Below are positions 1 to 10,025 of a stretch of 36,315 nt of DNA, one piece after another. The stretch comes from Prasinococcaceae sp. CCMP 1430. Taxonomy: Eukaryota; Prasinodermophyta; Palmophyllophyceae; Prasinococcales; Prasinococcaceae. The stretch is from the NCBI GenBank assembly GCA_013416795.1, contig RQSC01000958.1, positions 85,376 to 121,690 on the forward strand. Reading direction: 5' to 3'. Both the position numbers and the translations under genes were made by a program. Under the pieces are notes generated by a model. The model had not been told where the DNA came from. It saw only the letters and a list, made by a program, of their open reading frames with translations, and ran no database searches. Numbering within the stretch: the first letter of the stretch is position 1; each line of letters begins with the position of its first letter.

Positions 1-574
1 GTCACGCGCGCGCAGCGCGAGCGAGCGGGCGAGGGCGACGGAGGGAGCGCGCGCGCGAGAGCGCGAGCGAGACCGGGTCAGCGCGCTCGCCTGCCGCGCT
101 CGGCCGCCCTCCCCCCTGCAGCCACGGCGTCCTCGCGCGTCCTCGCGCGTCCTTGCGCGTCCTCGCGCTCGCTCGCTCGCTCGCTCGCTCGCTCGCTCGC
201 GCACGCACCTGTCGCCTCCTCTCCGACCGCCTCCGCCCCGCGCCTCCCCCGCGCACATGGCGCCTGCAGCGGGAGGTCGGGGGCCTCTCCCCGTCCCCCT
301 CTTTCCCACCCCTCTTTCCCACCCCACCCCACCCCGCCCGCGCCCCGCGCGCGCCGTGTGGCACTCCCCCTCCGCCCTCCCTCCCGCCACCGCGCACCGC
401 ACGCACACACGCACAACAAAAGCAAAGGAGATGCGCGGAAAAAGACCGCCCCGGCAAAAAAAAAAAAAAAGGTTGGGGGGGGCACGCCGTCGGATGTGGA
501 TCAATCGGCGGCGTTCGGGGCGCGTTCGGTCGGAGCGCCACGGCGCGTTGGCCCGCAGCCGAAGCCGGGATTTG
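1..574. other. Upstream region of the first coiled-coil gene, low-complexity GC-rich
   Basis: I see no convincing gene here. The stretch holds a four-copy decamer repeat running into a CTCG tetranucleotide tract (130-200), CCCCACC/CCCTC-rich pyrimidine stretches around 290-350 and a 15-base A run (456-470). It probably contains the promoter and 5' leader of the coiled-coil gene that follows. Open frames run through both strands but they consist of Arg/Ala/Pro low-complexity sequence, as expected by chance in DNA this GC-rich. Confidence 0.5.
130..200. repeat. Decamer tandem repeat merging into a CTCG tetranucleotide tract
   Basis: The unit TCCTCGCGCG is repeated four times from about 130 with one base change, and it then passes into roughly nine CTCG units ending near 200. 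It is a simple-sequence tract typical of replication slippage and lies upstream of a gene, outside any supported coding region. Confidence 0.85.
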
Positions 575-1588
575 ATGGGTCGGGCGAAACGCCGTTGCTT
601 TCGTTTGTTTGTTGTTGTTGTTGTGCGTGCGTGCGCCGCTGGCGGGGCGGCAGCGCTCGAGGCCGGCGAGTGCGTGCGTGCGGCGGCCGACGCCGTCGAC
701 GCCACCGCGCGCGCCGCGCTGCTCGAACGAGCAGTCGCGCTCGCCGAAGAGTCCGCTGCTGAGGCAGAGGGTGGCCTGCGCGAGGAACTCGCCGCGGCGA
801 GGGTGGAGCTGGACGGCGCAAGGGAGGAGGCGGAGACGCTCCGGCGCGCGCTCGACGCGGAGCGCGCGGGGCGCGAGAGCGACTGCGATGCACTGCAGGA
901 GGGTCACGCCGCTAAGCAGCTCGCGCGCGACGACGCGCTGCGGCTCTCAGAGCGCCACGCGGTCGAGGCCGAGGCGCGCGTGGCCGCGGCCGCCAAGAAG
1001 GCCGGCTCGAGGGAGAGGGCGCTGCAGGATGAGCTCGAGTCGGCGCTGCTCGCCGCCAGGACGGCTGGCGCCGACGGCGCCAAGGCTGCGGAGGCGGCCG
1101 CAGAACGCGAGGGCGGGCTGCACGCGGAGGCGCCCCCCGTCGTTGAGGCTCAGGTCGAAGAGTCCCTGGTCGTGGTGCCCGGACACGAGCCTGCCCCCGA
1201 AGGGCACTCCAGCGCCGCCTCGATGGGTGACGTAGCGCTCGCCCAGTCTGCCGACGGCGACAGCCCGCTCGTGACGCCGCGCGAGTTGGACGAGCTCGCT
1301 GCCGCGCTAGCGGACGCCCAGAGCGGCGGCGCGAGGATGAGCTCGCAGCGGCGACGCACGCTACGGGCAGCCGACTCTGCGCTGGCGCGCGCTCGTGAGG
1401 CGGCTGCAGCCGCGGCGGCCTCAGTCGAGGCGGCAGGTGCGCGGCGCGCCGATCGCGTCAGCGGCGAGCCGCTCGGCCAGCGACTCGCACTCGAGGATGC
1501 CGAGTTCGAGCGCGAGGCGCAGGTGGCTGTGGTCAAGGCGCGCGCGGCCTACGCTTCGGCGCTGCAGGCCGTCGGCAGGTGCCGGTAG
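575..1588 (+). CDS. Predicted coiled-coil protein, Ala/Glu/Arg-rich, function unknown
   Basis: The frame encodes about 337 residues if the ATG at 575 is used. From about residue 40 to 190 it is heptad-like, with long runs of Ala, Glu, Arg and Leu (for example around 780-1100), and a second helical stretch occupies the C-terminal 110 residues. A linker rich in Val, Pro and Ser joins them (about 1135-1270). There is no catalytic motif. The stop is TAG at 1586-1588, followed within about 170 bp by a TGTAC-containing patch that may carry the polyadenylation signal. The start is uncertain: the frame stays open upstream to 257, and the GTTGTT-rich stretch at 600-650 ending in GGCAG could be an intron end rather than coding sequence. 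Scaffold or cytoskeletal roles would be guesses. Confidence 0.55.
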   Translation: MGRAKRRCFRLFVVVVVRACAAGGAAALEAGECVRAAADAVDATARAALLERAVALAEESAAEAEGGLREELAAARVELDGAREEAETLRRALDAERAGRESDCDALQEGHAAKQLARDDALRLSERHAVEAEARVAAAAKKAGSRERALQDELESALLAARTAGADGAKAAEAAAEREGGLHAEAPPVVEAQVEESLVVVPGHEPAPEGHSSAASMGDVALAQSADGDSPLVTPRELDELAAALADAQSGGARMSSQRRRTLRAADSALARAREAAAAAAASVEAAGARRADRVSGEPLGQRLALEDAEFEREAQVAVVKARAAYASALQAVGRCR

Positions 1589-1939
1589 GGCCCTTCGCGA
1601 GCGGTCGATGGATGTGCGCGGCGTTGTTGTAACATGTCTGTGATACATCGCTGGGGCCGACGGCCGGGGCGAGAGTCCGCTGCGATTGGTACGCCGTGGG
1701 CGCGCCTGGTCCGTGATGGCATCTCGCTCAGTTACATGGTCTATGGTATGTGTACAACACAGTACAGGTGCGCGGTCTCTCCTGTCGCAACGCCTCTCGG
1801 GCAGCGCAATGCAGTGCGGAGAACCGCGCATAGTTGGCACGAGGTGCGCGAGGGGCGTGCGCGTAGGGCACGCCGCACGGGTTGCGCGGTCTCGAACGAG
1901 CGCGGGCCTCTCGGTCGCGCGTGCGCATGGTCGACCAAG
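1589..1939. other. Intergenic region between converging genes
   Basis: This is the shared 3' flank of the coiled-coil gene (plus strand) and the small minus-strand gene. It contains an AT-richer patch at about 1735-1770 with TGTAC and GTAC motifs, the kind of sequence seen after several other stops in this window. The rest is GC-rich with no supported gene. Confidence 0.5.
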
Positions 1940-2206
1940 CTAAGCGCGCGCCGTTCGCCGCAGCGACAGCGACTTCGCCACCGACTGGACGCACTCGAGC
2001 GCCTCTGACGCGCTGGTCACGCCTGGTGCGCGCACGCCGTTGAGCGCGTCGAGGCGCATCGCCGCCTCCACCTCCGGCAGCGTCAGCTCGGAGCTGCGCG
2101 GCATGGCAGGCGTCGGCGCCTTGGCCGGCGCACTGGGCGACACCGAAGCCAGCGCATCCGCGAGCTGCTCCGCGAGCGCCATGAGCTCGCTGTCCTGCTC
2201 GAGCAT
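1940..2206 (-). CDS. Small hypothetical protein, 88 aa, acidic helical
   Basis: The ATG at 2206 opens 88 codons ending in TAG (1942-1940). The N-terminal 25 residues are amphipathic and acidic (a DSELMALAEQLADAL-type helix), then a Ser/Pro/Ala linker, then a second helical region containing LPEVEAAMRLDAL and ending in a basic RRTARA tail. I do not recognise the family. The frame continues open upstream to 2554 but becomes Arg/Ala low-complexity there and has no further ATG, so the short form is preferred. It could instead be the last exon of a larger gene. The two-helix architecture would suit a small subunit of a coiled-coil complex, but that is inference only. Confidence 0.4.
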   Translation of the reverse strand: MLEQDSELMALAEQLADALASVSPSAPAKAPTPAMPRSSELTLPEVEAAMRLDALNGVRAPGVTSASEALECVQSVAKSLSLRRTARA

Positions 2207-2551
2207 GTCTGTCGCGCGCGCGTCGCAGCGCGTGAGCGGAAGCAGCGGCGGCCACGCGAGCGCCGGGGTGCCAGGCGCCAGAAGCGGCGCGAGGAGCGCC
2301 GGCGCGGACGCCGCTCGACCCCGCGCGCGCGTGGCGGCCACGCGTGCCCGCGCGCGCGCCCGCTCGGGGGAACGCGCATTCAAACCGACCTCGGAAATTC
2401 GCGGCCGCGCGCGCGCGCGCGCGGCATCGCCCCCAATTGCGAGGAAGCTTCGCACGGATCGGAACGCCGAACGCACGAATATCCGTTGGGAATTGACCTC
2501 GCCAGTTGACCTACGGAAATTGATTCGATTCGGCGCGGCGGAGTGACACGT

Positions 2552-2566
2552 CACGAGTGACTCGTG
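2552..2566. repeat. Perfect 7+1+7 inverted repeat
   Basis: CACGAGT and ACTCGTG flank a single G, and TGACACGTCA lies immediately upstream at 2544-2553. The combination resembles bZIP-type binding sites (ACGT core and TGACTC half-sites). It sits about 350 bp upstream of the small minus-strand gene. A binding role is inference. Confidence 0.5.
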
Positions 2567-2950
2567 CTGACTCGGACGCCGGCGCGGCGGCGCCGCATTC
2601 CCTCATACCTGATGAGACTGCTGTGAGGGTGTCATCACAAAGCCCAGAAGAGTCTATTCTGATTTTAGGGCATTTTCGCTCGATAATTCGCTCGGCGTCG
2701 ACCAATTTGAGTGCACTTCGATATGCCGAATTCACGATTCCAAATTCAAGATTCCATAAATAAAAAAATAAAAAAAAATAGCTTTGTGACACCCTCGAGA
2801 CTGCAGTGACATTTTACAGCATGGATGCGCACGATGGTAGTGCGGCGCGCGCGGACGGATGACGTACCCACGGGAGCGCGATTCTGCGCACTAAACCCTC
2901 ATCCCATCAAAATCAACGCGATGGTCGCCGCCGCCGGCCGCGCGACTGGC

Positions 2951-3028
2951 TGGGAATGGGATTCGTAGGATTGCGGAGCCGCGCTTGCCAGCCAAACCCC
3001 ACATCCCAACCAACCAAATCCATTCCCA
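2951..3028. repeat. Imperfect inverted repeat around a GC-rich loop
   Basis: TGGGAATGG at 2951-2959 is matched in reverse complement by CCATTCCCA at 3020-3028, and the similarity continues imperfectly outward (GACTGG on the left, CCAGTC on the right). The enclosed segment is about 60 bp. It could be a remnant of a small inverted-repeat element; no target-site duplication is evident. Confidence 0.4.
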
Positions 3029-3594
3029 GTCAATTCTCCGCGGAAGGCGCGTCGTAATCGTCCGGAATTCTCCGGACCGCTTCCGGGTCGCACCGGCAGG
3101 CGGCGGGCGCGACGCGCCAAGGGGCGCCGGGGCGCTCGCCGCCAGCCAGGCAGACATGCCCGAGCGCGAGCTCCATCAATGAGGGCCGCCCCGGGCGGGT
3201 GCGTGCCGGATGCGGCGCGGGCCCGTGACTGATCGAGGACTGAGAAGCGCGTTTTTGTCCGTGCCACGACATGGTGACAGTTGGCGTGCCGCGTTCAAGT
3301 TGTGTTGGGCAACCGCCCGCATCGCCGCATGCGTACCGCGGCCGGAGCGTGCACTGCGGTACGGCGCCGACGCCCCTGCTGCTCTCTCTTGCTACTGTCG
3401 CTGGAAGCGGTACTCGGGCGCGGCGCGGCGCGGCGCGGGCGCGCGGCGCGCGGCAGCGGCGGGGCGCGCTACACGCGCCCCCGACGCCCTTGCGCCCGCA
3501 CCCGCAGCGAGCGCGCCAGCGTCAACACCAGCCAGCAGCAGCCGCTCCTCCCACAGGCGCGGGCCACGCGCCGCGTCCGCACCGCCTGCCAAGC

Positions 3595-4309
3595 ATGTCC
3601 CAGCAGCTTGCCCGCACCTTCGGGGACATGTCGGTGAGCGGCAGCGCGCCGCGCGAGGGCCCCACGTGGCACAGGCGCGGCAGGCGTGTGCCTCGTAGAT
3701 GCGGGCGCACGCTGACTGATCATTGCACCCACGCATTGTAACTCCTGGCTCGCTCCCCGCGGCGGCGGCTGCAGCGCGCCGTGTGGAACCCCTTCGAAGA
3801 CGTCGACTTCCCCCTGCATCGCCACATGCGCACGAGGATGCACGGGCGCGAGCACATGCTCGGCTCGTACAACTACGGGCGCGCGGACGTGCTCGCCGGC
3901 AAGGCCGAGGGCAGCAAGGAGGTTCGGATCGAGCTCCCTGGGACCAAGAAGGAGGACATCGACGTCGAAAACGACAATGGCATGCTCCGCATCACCGCGC
4001 ACCGCAAGGATGAGCTCAAGGGTGACAACGAACACTCCTACTACGAGGCCTCGTTCGAGCGCGTCTGGTCGGTCCCTGAGGGTACGCCTTCGTCTAGCTA
4101 GAAAGCTGCGTAGTCTTGCCCCAACAACGCCACGAAGTGCTTGGCTGACGCGGGCCGCGCGCACGTCACGTGTCGCCTCGGTGGCCAACCGAACGACAGG
4201 CGTCGACGCTTCTAAGATTGCCTGCAAGTACGCCGATGGCGTCCTCACGGTGAGCGTGCCCGCGCCAGAGGTTGCCGCGCCCAAGCCCACCAAGCTTTCG
4301 ATCGCCTGA
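3595..4309 (+). CDS. Small heat-shock protein, Hsp20/alpha-crystallin domain, three exons
   Basis: ATP-independent holdase chaperone that binds unfolding proteins as an oligomer, probably in the cytosol. Exon 1 is 3595-3633 (starts MSQQLARTFGDMS), exon 2 is 3775-4081 and exon 3 is 4200-4309. The introns 3634-3774 (GTGAGC...CAG) and 4082-4199 (GTACGC...CAG) each contain a CTGAC branch motif. The spliced protein has 151 residues. The alpha-crystallin domain begins near YNYGRADVLAG, with beta strands around VRIELPG and MLRITAHR, the SFERVWSVPEGVD stretch shared with class I plant-type sHSPs, and a final ADGVLTVSVPAPE strand. The expected C-terminal I-x-I/V anchor is weak, replaced by KLSIA. Splicing is needed twice: the unspliced middle frame has no ATG and the domain would be cut at WSVPEG. 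The gene converges on the co-chaperone TTC4. Confidence 0.9.
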
Positions 4310-4658
4310 ACGACTGCGGCGCCCGTGCTGTCGTGCAAATTATGATGCAGTGCGTCGCTGAGCAAGAGCCATCGACATCATGAGTCCTGAAGCGCGAGCG
4401 AGAGCCATCGACATCTCAAGTCCTCAAGCACGCCCGTAGGCAGTTACTGTACGTGACGCCCTCGAGGGGGGCTTTCTGTGCACACAGCGTGAAAAGTAAG
4501 CACGCGAGTCAGAAGTTTCCTATTTCCTGCGCTGTGTGTGCCAAGCCCAGCGCGCGCGCACCCGGAGCCGGCTGGGAGCGACGAGTGCCAACTCCATCCA
4601 TTACTCGCCGCCACATCTATCTAGCTAGCTAGAGAGCCACGCCCGCAGCTGGACCGCC
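4310..4658. other. Shared 3' flank of the sHSP and TTC4 genes
   Basis: This region lies between converging genes. It contains the 36-bp tandem duplication listed separately, an ACTGTACGTGAC motif at about 4446-4456 that may belong to the polyadenylation signal, and a CTAG-rich tract at 4618-4632. No coding frame is supported. Confidence 0.55.
4365..4436. repeat. Two-copy 36-bp tandem repeat
   Basis: AGAGCCATCGACATC recurs at exactly 36 bp spacing (4365 and 4401), followed in each copy by a related AAGTCCT/GAGTCCT segment and a GCG- or GCA-rich tail. The copies differ at about seven to nine positions, so the duplication is not very recent. It begins about 55 bp after the sHSP stop codon. Confidence 0.8.
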
Positions 4659-6215
4659 TCACGCCAGCGCCGGACTGGCCGCGTGCAGAAACTTGCGCTT
4701 GGCCTCGCCGCCGCGCGCCACGCAGAAGAAGCACGGGTGGAGGCCGCCGATGACGTGGCCCTGCAACGCGCAACAACGAGGGGGCAAAACGCGGGCCGGC
4801 GGGTCAGCGCGCGCCCGGTGGATGCAAGGGCGCAATGGCGGTGGCACCTGGCTGACGCGCGCGCCAGCGCCCTCGAGGCCTGCGTGCACGACGCGTCCGC
4901 GCGCGCAGACGCGCGCGCGCTCACCTTCTGCGCGAGGAGGTCCTTGAGAGTGCTCCCCTCCTCAACCCGGACCCACTCGACGAAGTTGCCGTCCGCCTCA
5001 CGCGGGTCGGGTGCGTCCTCGCCCGGTACGCCATTGTGAAGAAGCACCTCCGCCAGCTGCTGGCGCGTGAGCCCTTTCGCACCCGCGCGCCTCGCCCAGT
5101 AGAGCTCAACACGAGCGCGCGTGTACTCGCCCTGCGTGTCCCACTCGAGCGGTGGCGCGCCCTGGCCAAACATCACGTCCAGATGCGGGCCGAAGGTGTC
5201 CGTCTCAGGGAATGCCTGGATAATGTCGCTCGACATACTCTGCGGGTAGAGCAGCGTCACCGGCCACACCATGGAGCCATCGTTTGCGAGCGCGGGCGTG
5301 CGGTTGCCTCCGTCGAACTGCGCCGTGCCCACTGTCAGCCCGCGATCCTTCTGTATGGCATCCGCCAGCGCGAGGCCCGCCGCAAGCCGCGCCTCGGCCT
5401 CGCGCTTGGCTGCCTCTTCGGCCTCCTTGGCGGCGGCGGCCTTCTTGCCAAGCGCCTGCAGCTCCTCGTTGTCGGGCTCGAGTTGGAGGCCCTGAACGCA
5501 GAAGCGGTCGGCGGCCGCGAAGTCGGGGATGTTCAACGCGGCCTTCGCGCCGCGGAACGCCGCCTTGACCGCCTTGGGGTCGTGGCTCAGGGCGAGGTCG
5601 GCGTCGTTGATGGCCTTGCGGTAGTTGCCCAGCAGCGTGTGCACGTGTGCGCGGTTGCCGGCGAGCTGAGAATTGAGCGTGGCGTCATTGCACTTCACAT
5701 CCAGGCCCGTCGAGTACAGCATTGCCGCCTCCTTGTAAAACTTTTTGCGCACCTCTGCGAGGGGCCGCGCGCCAGGCGTGTGGGCGCGCAAGAGAGCGAC
5801 GGGCGCGGCGGTGTCAGGGCACAGCGCAGAGCGCACGAGCTCGCGCGTCCCACGCACCCTTGTTCTCCTTGGCGAGTTTGAGGACGCGGTTACCGCGGTC
5901 CTTGTAGTTGGCCGCACGCTCGACCGGGTCGGTCTCGTCAGCGATCGACTGCAGGCCGAGGTAGTCGGCGTTGCTCTCCTCGGTGTTTTCCGTAATCTCC
6001 TCAAGGAACAGCGCGGGCGTGGAGTCGAGGCCCGCCTTGTCGTACTCGGCTCGCAATTGCTTGGCCTCGCCCTCACTGCCCCCATCGGCTCCGCCCTCGG
6101 CCACCGCCTCGGCCGCCTGGGCGTCGGCCTTGAGCAGCGACTCAAGCTCGGCCGCGCAGTCTTGCGCCATCTGCTCCATCGACGGCGCTGCGCCCCCCGG
6201 CGCCTCGCCCGTCAT
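4659..6215 (-). CDS. TTC4: Hsp70/Hsp90 co-chaperone TTC4 (Cns1 family), three exons
   Basis: TPR protein that bridges Hsp70 and Hsp90 in the cytosol. Exon 1 is 6215-5858, exon 2 is 5754-4925 and exon 3 is 4760-4659, giving 429 residues, against about 385 in the human and yeast family members. The introns run 5857-5755 (GTGCGT...CAG, phase 1) and 4924-4761 (GTGAGC...CAG, phase 0). An acidic N-terminal region (FLEEITEN, about residues 71-78) precedes the TPR block, which starts at YKDRGNRVLKLAKENK and continues across the first splice through KKFYKEAAMLYSTGLD, NRAHVHTLLGNYRKAINDAD and FRGAKAALNIPDF. An Ala/Glu coiled linker follows (KKAAAAKEAEEAAKREAEAR). The C-terminal wheel-like domain contains WPVTLLYPQSMSSDIIQAF and ends in VIGGLHPCFFCVARG. 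The match across all exons is strong. Confidence 0.9.
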
Positions 6216-6773
6216 TGGCTGCCCTCACACCTCCCAACAACCCCCTTTCCCCCACCCTGCCGACGCGCACGAGCCCTCCGAGGCTCCCCTTGCTACCGCC
6301 CAGCGCGCTGGGGTCGGGGGGGAGGGGAGGAGGCGGCACCCCGGTCGGTGAGAGGGGCGCGTGCGCACGCCTTCCGCGTGCGCGCTGTGGCGCCCGGCAC
6401 ACTGGCAGCCGCCGGGGGGGGGCGGCGGCCGCGGCACCCCCCTGCCCGCCAATTGATTCGAATTTGAACTCCGCGCAACCTTGTCATTTAACATGTGTTC
6501 ATATACAATACGCGTCAAAAGTGATAATTACAAGGCCTTACCGTTTATTTCACCGGACGTGTGTTTGTCCATCAGGTGATATGGGAAAGCAAGCATTCGA
6601 CGGGGGACAGCGGAATGCGTCGCCAGACCGCATTTTGTCGCCGCGCCGCAGCCTCGGCGAACGGGCCGGCCGCCAGGGGGGGAGGGGGGCGGCGTGGTGC
6701 ACACAGCGCGTGCCCGGCACCGCCGCGCGCTGGGGCAGCCTGCAGTCCGGGCGCGGCTCCCTCTCGTGTGCGG
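6216..6773. other. TTC4 upstream region and 3' flank of the fucosyltransferase-like gene
   Basis: Both neighbours are on the minus strand, so this holds the TTC4 promoter (left part) and the 3' untranslated region of the next gene (right part). An AT-richer patch at 6450-6560 contains TTCGAATTTGAA and TACAATACG-type sequence. The frames here are Pro/Arg-rich and unsupported. Confidence 0.5.
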
Positions 6774-9700
6774 TCACAGGGTCTCCCACAGGTTTGGATC
6801 CTCCATTTTCCAATCTCTTCCCCCCTTCGTGTACTGGAAGCCTGGCGACAGTGTGTGCCCGTTGTGGTACCAAGTGGACGTATCGGGCGCGCCGATGTAG
6901 CCGCGCAGGCGGATGACGAACGACGAGAAAGTCGACGCACGCGTCCCAATGAAGAGCCGCCCCGACGCCATGATCACCTGCTCGATGGGGCCAAGCAGAT
7001 ACGCTGGCACGTGCACGCCCTTCAGGACGTTCCCACCGCGCGGCCCGTAGAAGTCATTGAATCGGTAGACGCAGTAGCGGTGGCGAAATGGCTGGAAGAA
7101 GCCCTGCTCGGTCTCGTCGCTGGCGATGTAGATCGTCTCGTTGGGCCGCAGTAGGTGCGCGGTGTTCTCCATCGAGGCTTCGGCGCCGACGAATGCGGTT
7201 TTGTACTGTAGGTCGCCGCGGCGGATGTGCATCGAGCTGTACTCAAACAAGCCGAGGTACGAGACCACCCGCGAGGCGATCTCGTACACGAGCTCGGGGT
7301 AGTGCACGGAGCGCAGCAGGCGGTGGTACTCGACCGTGCCGGCGTCTGTCTGAAACCAGAACGCCTTGGCAACCTGGCCGAACTGGCGATACCCCTGGCC
7401 GTCGTACGAGTCGTTCTGTTTCCTCGAGGGGAAATACAAAACCTTGTGCGTGTGATTGTCGAGCATGTACTCATCGAGCGGACGCTCGTCGCGATCCCAG
7501 AGGGTCGGAGTGTCGGGCGTCGGCAGCCGTGGCGCATTCTCGGCCTGCTTTGGGTCGGTGGTGCCCTTGTACCAGTCCTCTTTGCACCGCGGTACGCAGA
7601 TGATGCCTCTGAATGGGGACCAAGGGGCACGCGTGAGATGGTGGTCGCCCCAGTCGCGAAACTCCTTCCATCTCGGGTCGCCTTTGGGCTGAATGTTCGA
7701 GCGCGGACTCAGGGCGTACTACAGGAGCCCGTACAAGTCCCTGAGTGGGAGGCGTCGCACGAATTCGGTAAAGTTGAGGATGGTCGTGCCGTACTTGGCG
7801 AAGGTCTCATTCAGAAAGTCGATGTCGAAAAACTGCGAGAAGTGCGACACGCCGCCCTCGTGGCCCCCGCCGACCTTCATATTACCGTAGTTGATCAGGT
7901 ACCAACCGGAGGGGGGAGGCAGCACGAGGATGCGTCCGGTAATGACAGCGAAGGACACCACCCACTCGAACGCCATGCGAATGTTGTTGAAGCCGCCCAT
8001 GTCGTTGTCGAAGAAGACGTACTTGGGCGTGCTCGCCTCCTCCGAGGACACGCCCAGAGCCTTCTCCATTGCGACCTTGCCAATGGTATCGGGCGGGGGG
8101 GTCCAGTCTTCGTCCCAGTACGAGAGGCAATCCTGCACGGCAGCGGCACGCTCGAGGTCGGGCTTCGCGTCCGGGTCCTCCGCACGGCAGGTGGGCGGCG
8201 GGACGTTTCTCTTGGCCATCATGGCCTTCATCTCCTCCTCTTCCTTGCGCATCTTCTCGAGGGCGTCGGGGTCGTGACAGCCGGTCTCGGCCACGCGCTT
8301 GGTCGCAGCCTCGACTTCGGACTTGTATTTGAAGAAGCACTCGTTCGGTTGCTGGCCTACGGGCGGCGGATCGGGCCCAACCGGGTCCCAGCACGTGGCA
8401 TCCTGGTCCCATATCCACCCTTTGGCCCATGGCTCGGTGGCGCTGTATAGACACCAGCTGCCGCAGCCCGTCATCATCTTGGACGCGAAGGCCGTCGCGA
8501 TCTCGTTGGAGAACTTCGAGCTGCCACCGCACTCGTGCGCCACCATGCGGTCGGGATGCCACGATGATCTGCCGCTCGCAGGGCATATCCTCTCGTAGAC
8601 ATCGGCGAAGCTTTCCTTGTCCGGAAGATAGGCGGCGCGCGTCACCAGGTTGAGGTTCTGTACCATTCGCCATCTGCACAGCGACGGCGGGCAGTGCTCC
8701 CGCGCGCCGAACGTGAGGAGCACGTTCCCTTCGAGGTTGTCGCGGGCTGACGGGCGGGCGTCGGACGCGCACGGTGACCTTCTACGGAGGTGCTCCGAAC
8801 GCGCGGCTTTCAGGCGCGGTGTGAGCGAGGGCATGCGGGCCTTGCGCGCGCGCTCGTCCTCGGAGAGCGCCGCGTCGCCTCCGGGAGGATGGAGCGCCCG
8901 CTCCATCGCCTCGGGGTAGAGCGAGCACACCTCGGCCGGGCTCTTCAACTTGATGACGTCCACGCGCCCCCACCCTCTGCTGCTTGGCGGCGGCACCGCG
9001 AAGCATCGCTCATAGTTGTCCCGGTTCTCAATCTCGACGACGTCGCTCCAGCGGTCGAGGAAGCCATGATTGCGGCTGTAGTCGCGCGTGTGGGTGCACG
9101 CGTTGATGAGGCGGATCTTCGTGTACGGTGGGATGCTGGCCGCGCGTACGTTGCCGTAGGCGCACCATTGCTCGACCCTTTCGTCCCCGATCTCCGCACT
9201 CGCACCCTCCCCGCACGCCGGCCCTTGGCCGTTTGTCTGCACAATGGCTTCCAGATCGGCGCCGTGGAAGAAGGTGTCGCACAGGTCATGCGAGTGGTTC
9301 AGGTACATGAAGCGTCGATTGGGATAATTTTTGTCGCCGCCGCCGAAGCCTTCAGCGAGGCACTCTTCGTCATTGAAGAGCACCACCACGCTGCTGATGT
9401 CGGGGCGCTTCCCGTGGCTCTCGTAGTGGTGGCTGTGGTGCGGGTGCTGCGCCTGCTGCACATCCTGCTCTTGCATCCTTTCCTGTTGTTCTTCGAAGGC
9501 ACGTTTGCTGGCCTGCTCCTCCTCTCGCGACCGCCGGCGCTCCTCTTCGTTCTCTTGCACGCGTGCCTGACTCTCCCTATCCTTTTCTGCGTCCGCCTTG
9601 TCTTGCCGCGCCCGCAGCTCCTCCGCCTGCAGCTCTTCATGCCGCCGCGCGACCTCGGCCGCCACGCGCTCCTCGAACATTCGCTCCGCGCGCTCCTTCT

Positions 9701-10025
9701 CGGCGAGAACGATTTGCACCTCCTTATCGGTCTCGGTCTTCCTGCGGAACTCCCACTGGTCGATCTGTTTCTGCTGGGCCGTGCGCAGCGCGTCGTCCTT
9801 GCGCGGTAGCGGCGCGAGTTGGTCCTCGGGTCGCACCCCAGTGATGGAGGACTGCGCTTGTAGCAAGGCTTGGTTCTCTGTCGCCCACCGCCCCGCCAGC
9901 GCCGCGATCAGGGATTCCTCAACGGGCGCGGACCCGCCCCCGCCGCCGAGCCCCCCCCACATCCCACTGAGGGCGAGTGCGAGCAGCGCCAGCGCAGCGA
10001 CGCCTGCCACCGCAAGCGCGCACAT
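6774..10025 (-). CDS. Type II membrane O-fucosyltransferase-like glycosyltransferase
   Basis: Predicted Golgi enzyme using GDP-fucose or a related donor. The first in-frame ATG (10025) directly precedes a membrane segment (ALAVAGVAALALLALALSG), followed by a Gly-rich stalk, a charged coiled coil (about residues 70-195) and a Cys/Trp-rich middle region. The catalytic part shows NDMGGFNNIRM and RILVLPPPSGW near residue 677, then MHIRRGD (residues 890-896; the HxRRGD donor motif), YIASDE, and GTRASTFSSFVIRLRGY near the C terminus. These are hallmarks of the O-FucT fold (PF10250). An in-frame TAG at 7721-7719 interrupts an otherwise single open frame. I propose a phase-2 intron at 7734-7609 (GTACGG...TTCAG, 126 bp, CTCAC branch) that removes it, giving 1041 residues. 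The alternative is an amber mutation or readthrough. The family call is firm; exon structure and acceptor substrate are less so. Confidence 0.75.

Larger units (their letters stand above)
2207..3594. other. Long intergenic region; flank of the small gene and promoter side of the sHSP gene
   Basis: No gene is supported across nearly 1.4 kb. It includes a CG-alternating run (about 2401-2424), an AT-richer segment with GAATTC/GGAATT-type motifs (2380-2530 and 3010-3080), an A-rich tract (2757-2780) and two inverted repeats listed separately. The last 300-400 bp before 3595 should include the heat-shock gene promoter. I looked for the canonical heat-shock element (alternating GAA and TTC units spaced by two bases) and found no clean three-unit copy. 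Confidence 0.5.

Noticed and set aside
2-907. Long minus-strand open frame opposite the first coiled-coil gene
   Set aside because: Its translation is Arg/Ala/Pro low complexity with no domain. In DNA this GC-rich, stop codons are rare and antisense frames stay open by chance.
3180-3594. Heat-shock element upstream of the sHSP gene
   Set aside because: Isolated GAA and TTC words are present but no three alternating units with two-base spacing were found.
7719-7721. TAG reassigned to a sense codon in this organism
   Set aside because: At least two predicted genes end naturally at TAG (1586-1588 and 1942-1940), and a canonical intron can remove the internal TAG.
7227-8450. 407-codon plus-strand frame opposite the fucosyltransferase-like gene
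   Set aside because: The minus strand carries conserved O-fucosyltransferase motifs over the same bases; the plus-strand translation is Val/Arg/Gly/His-rich without a domain.
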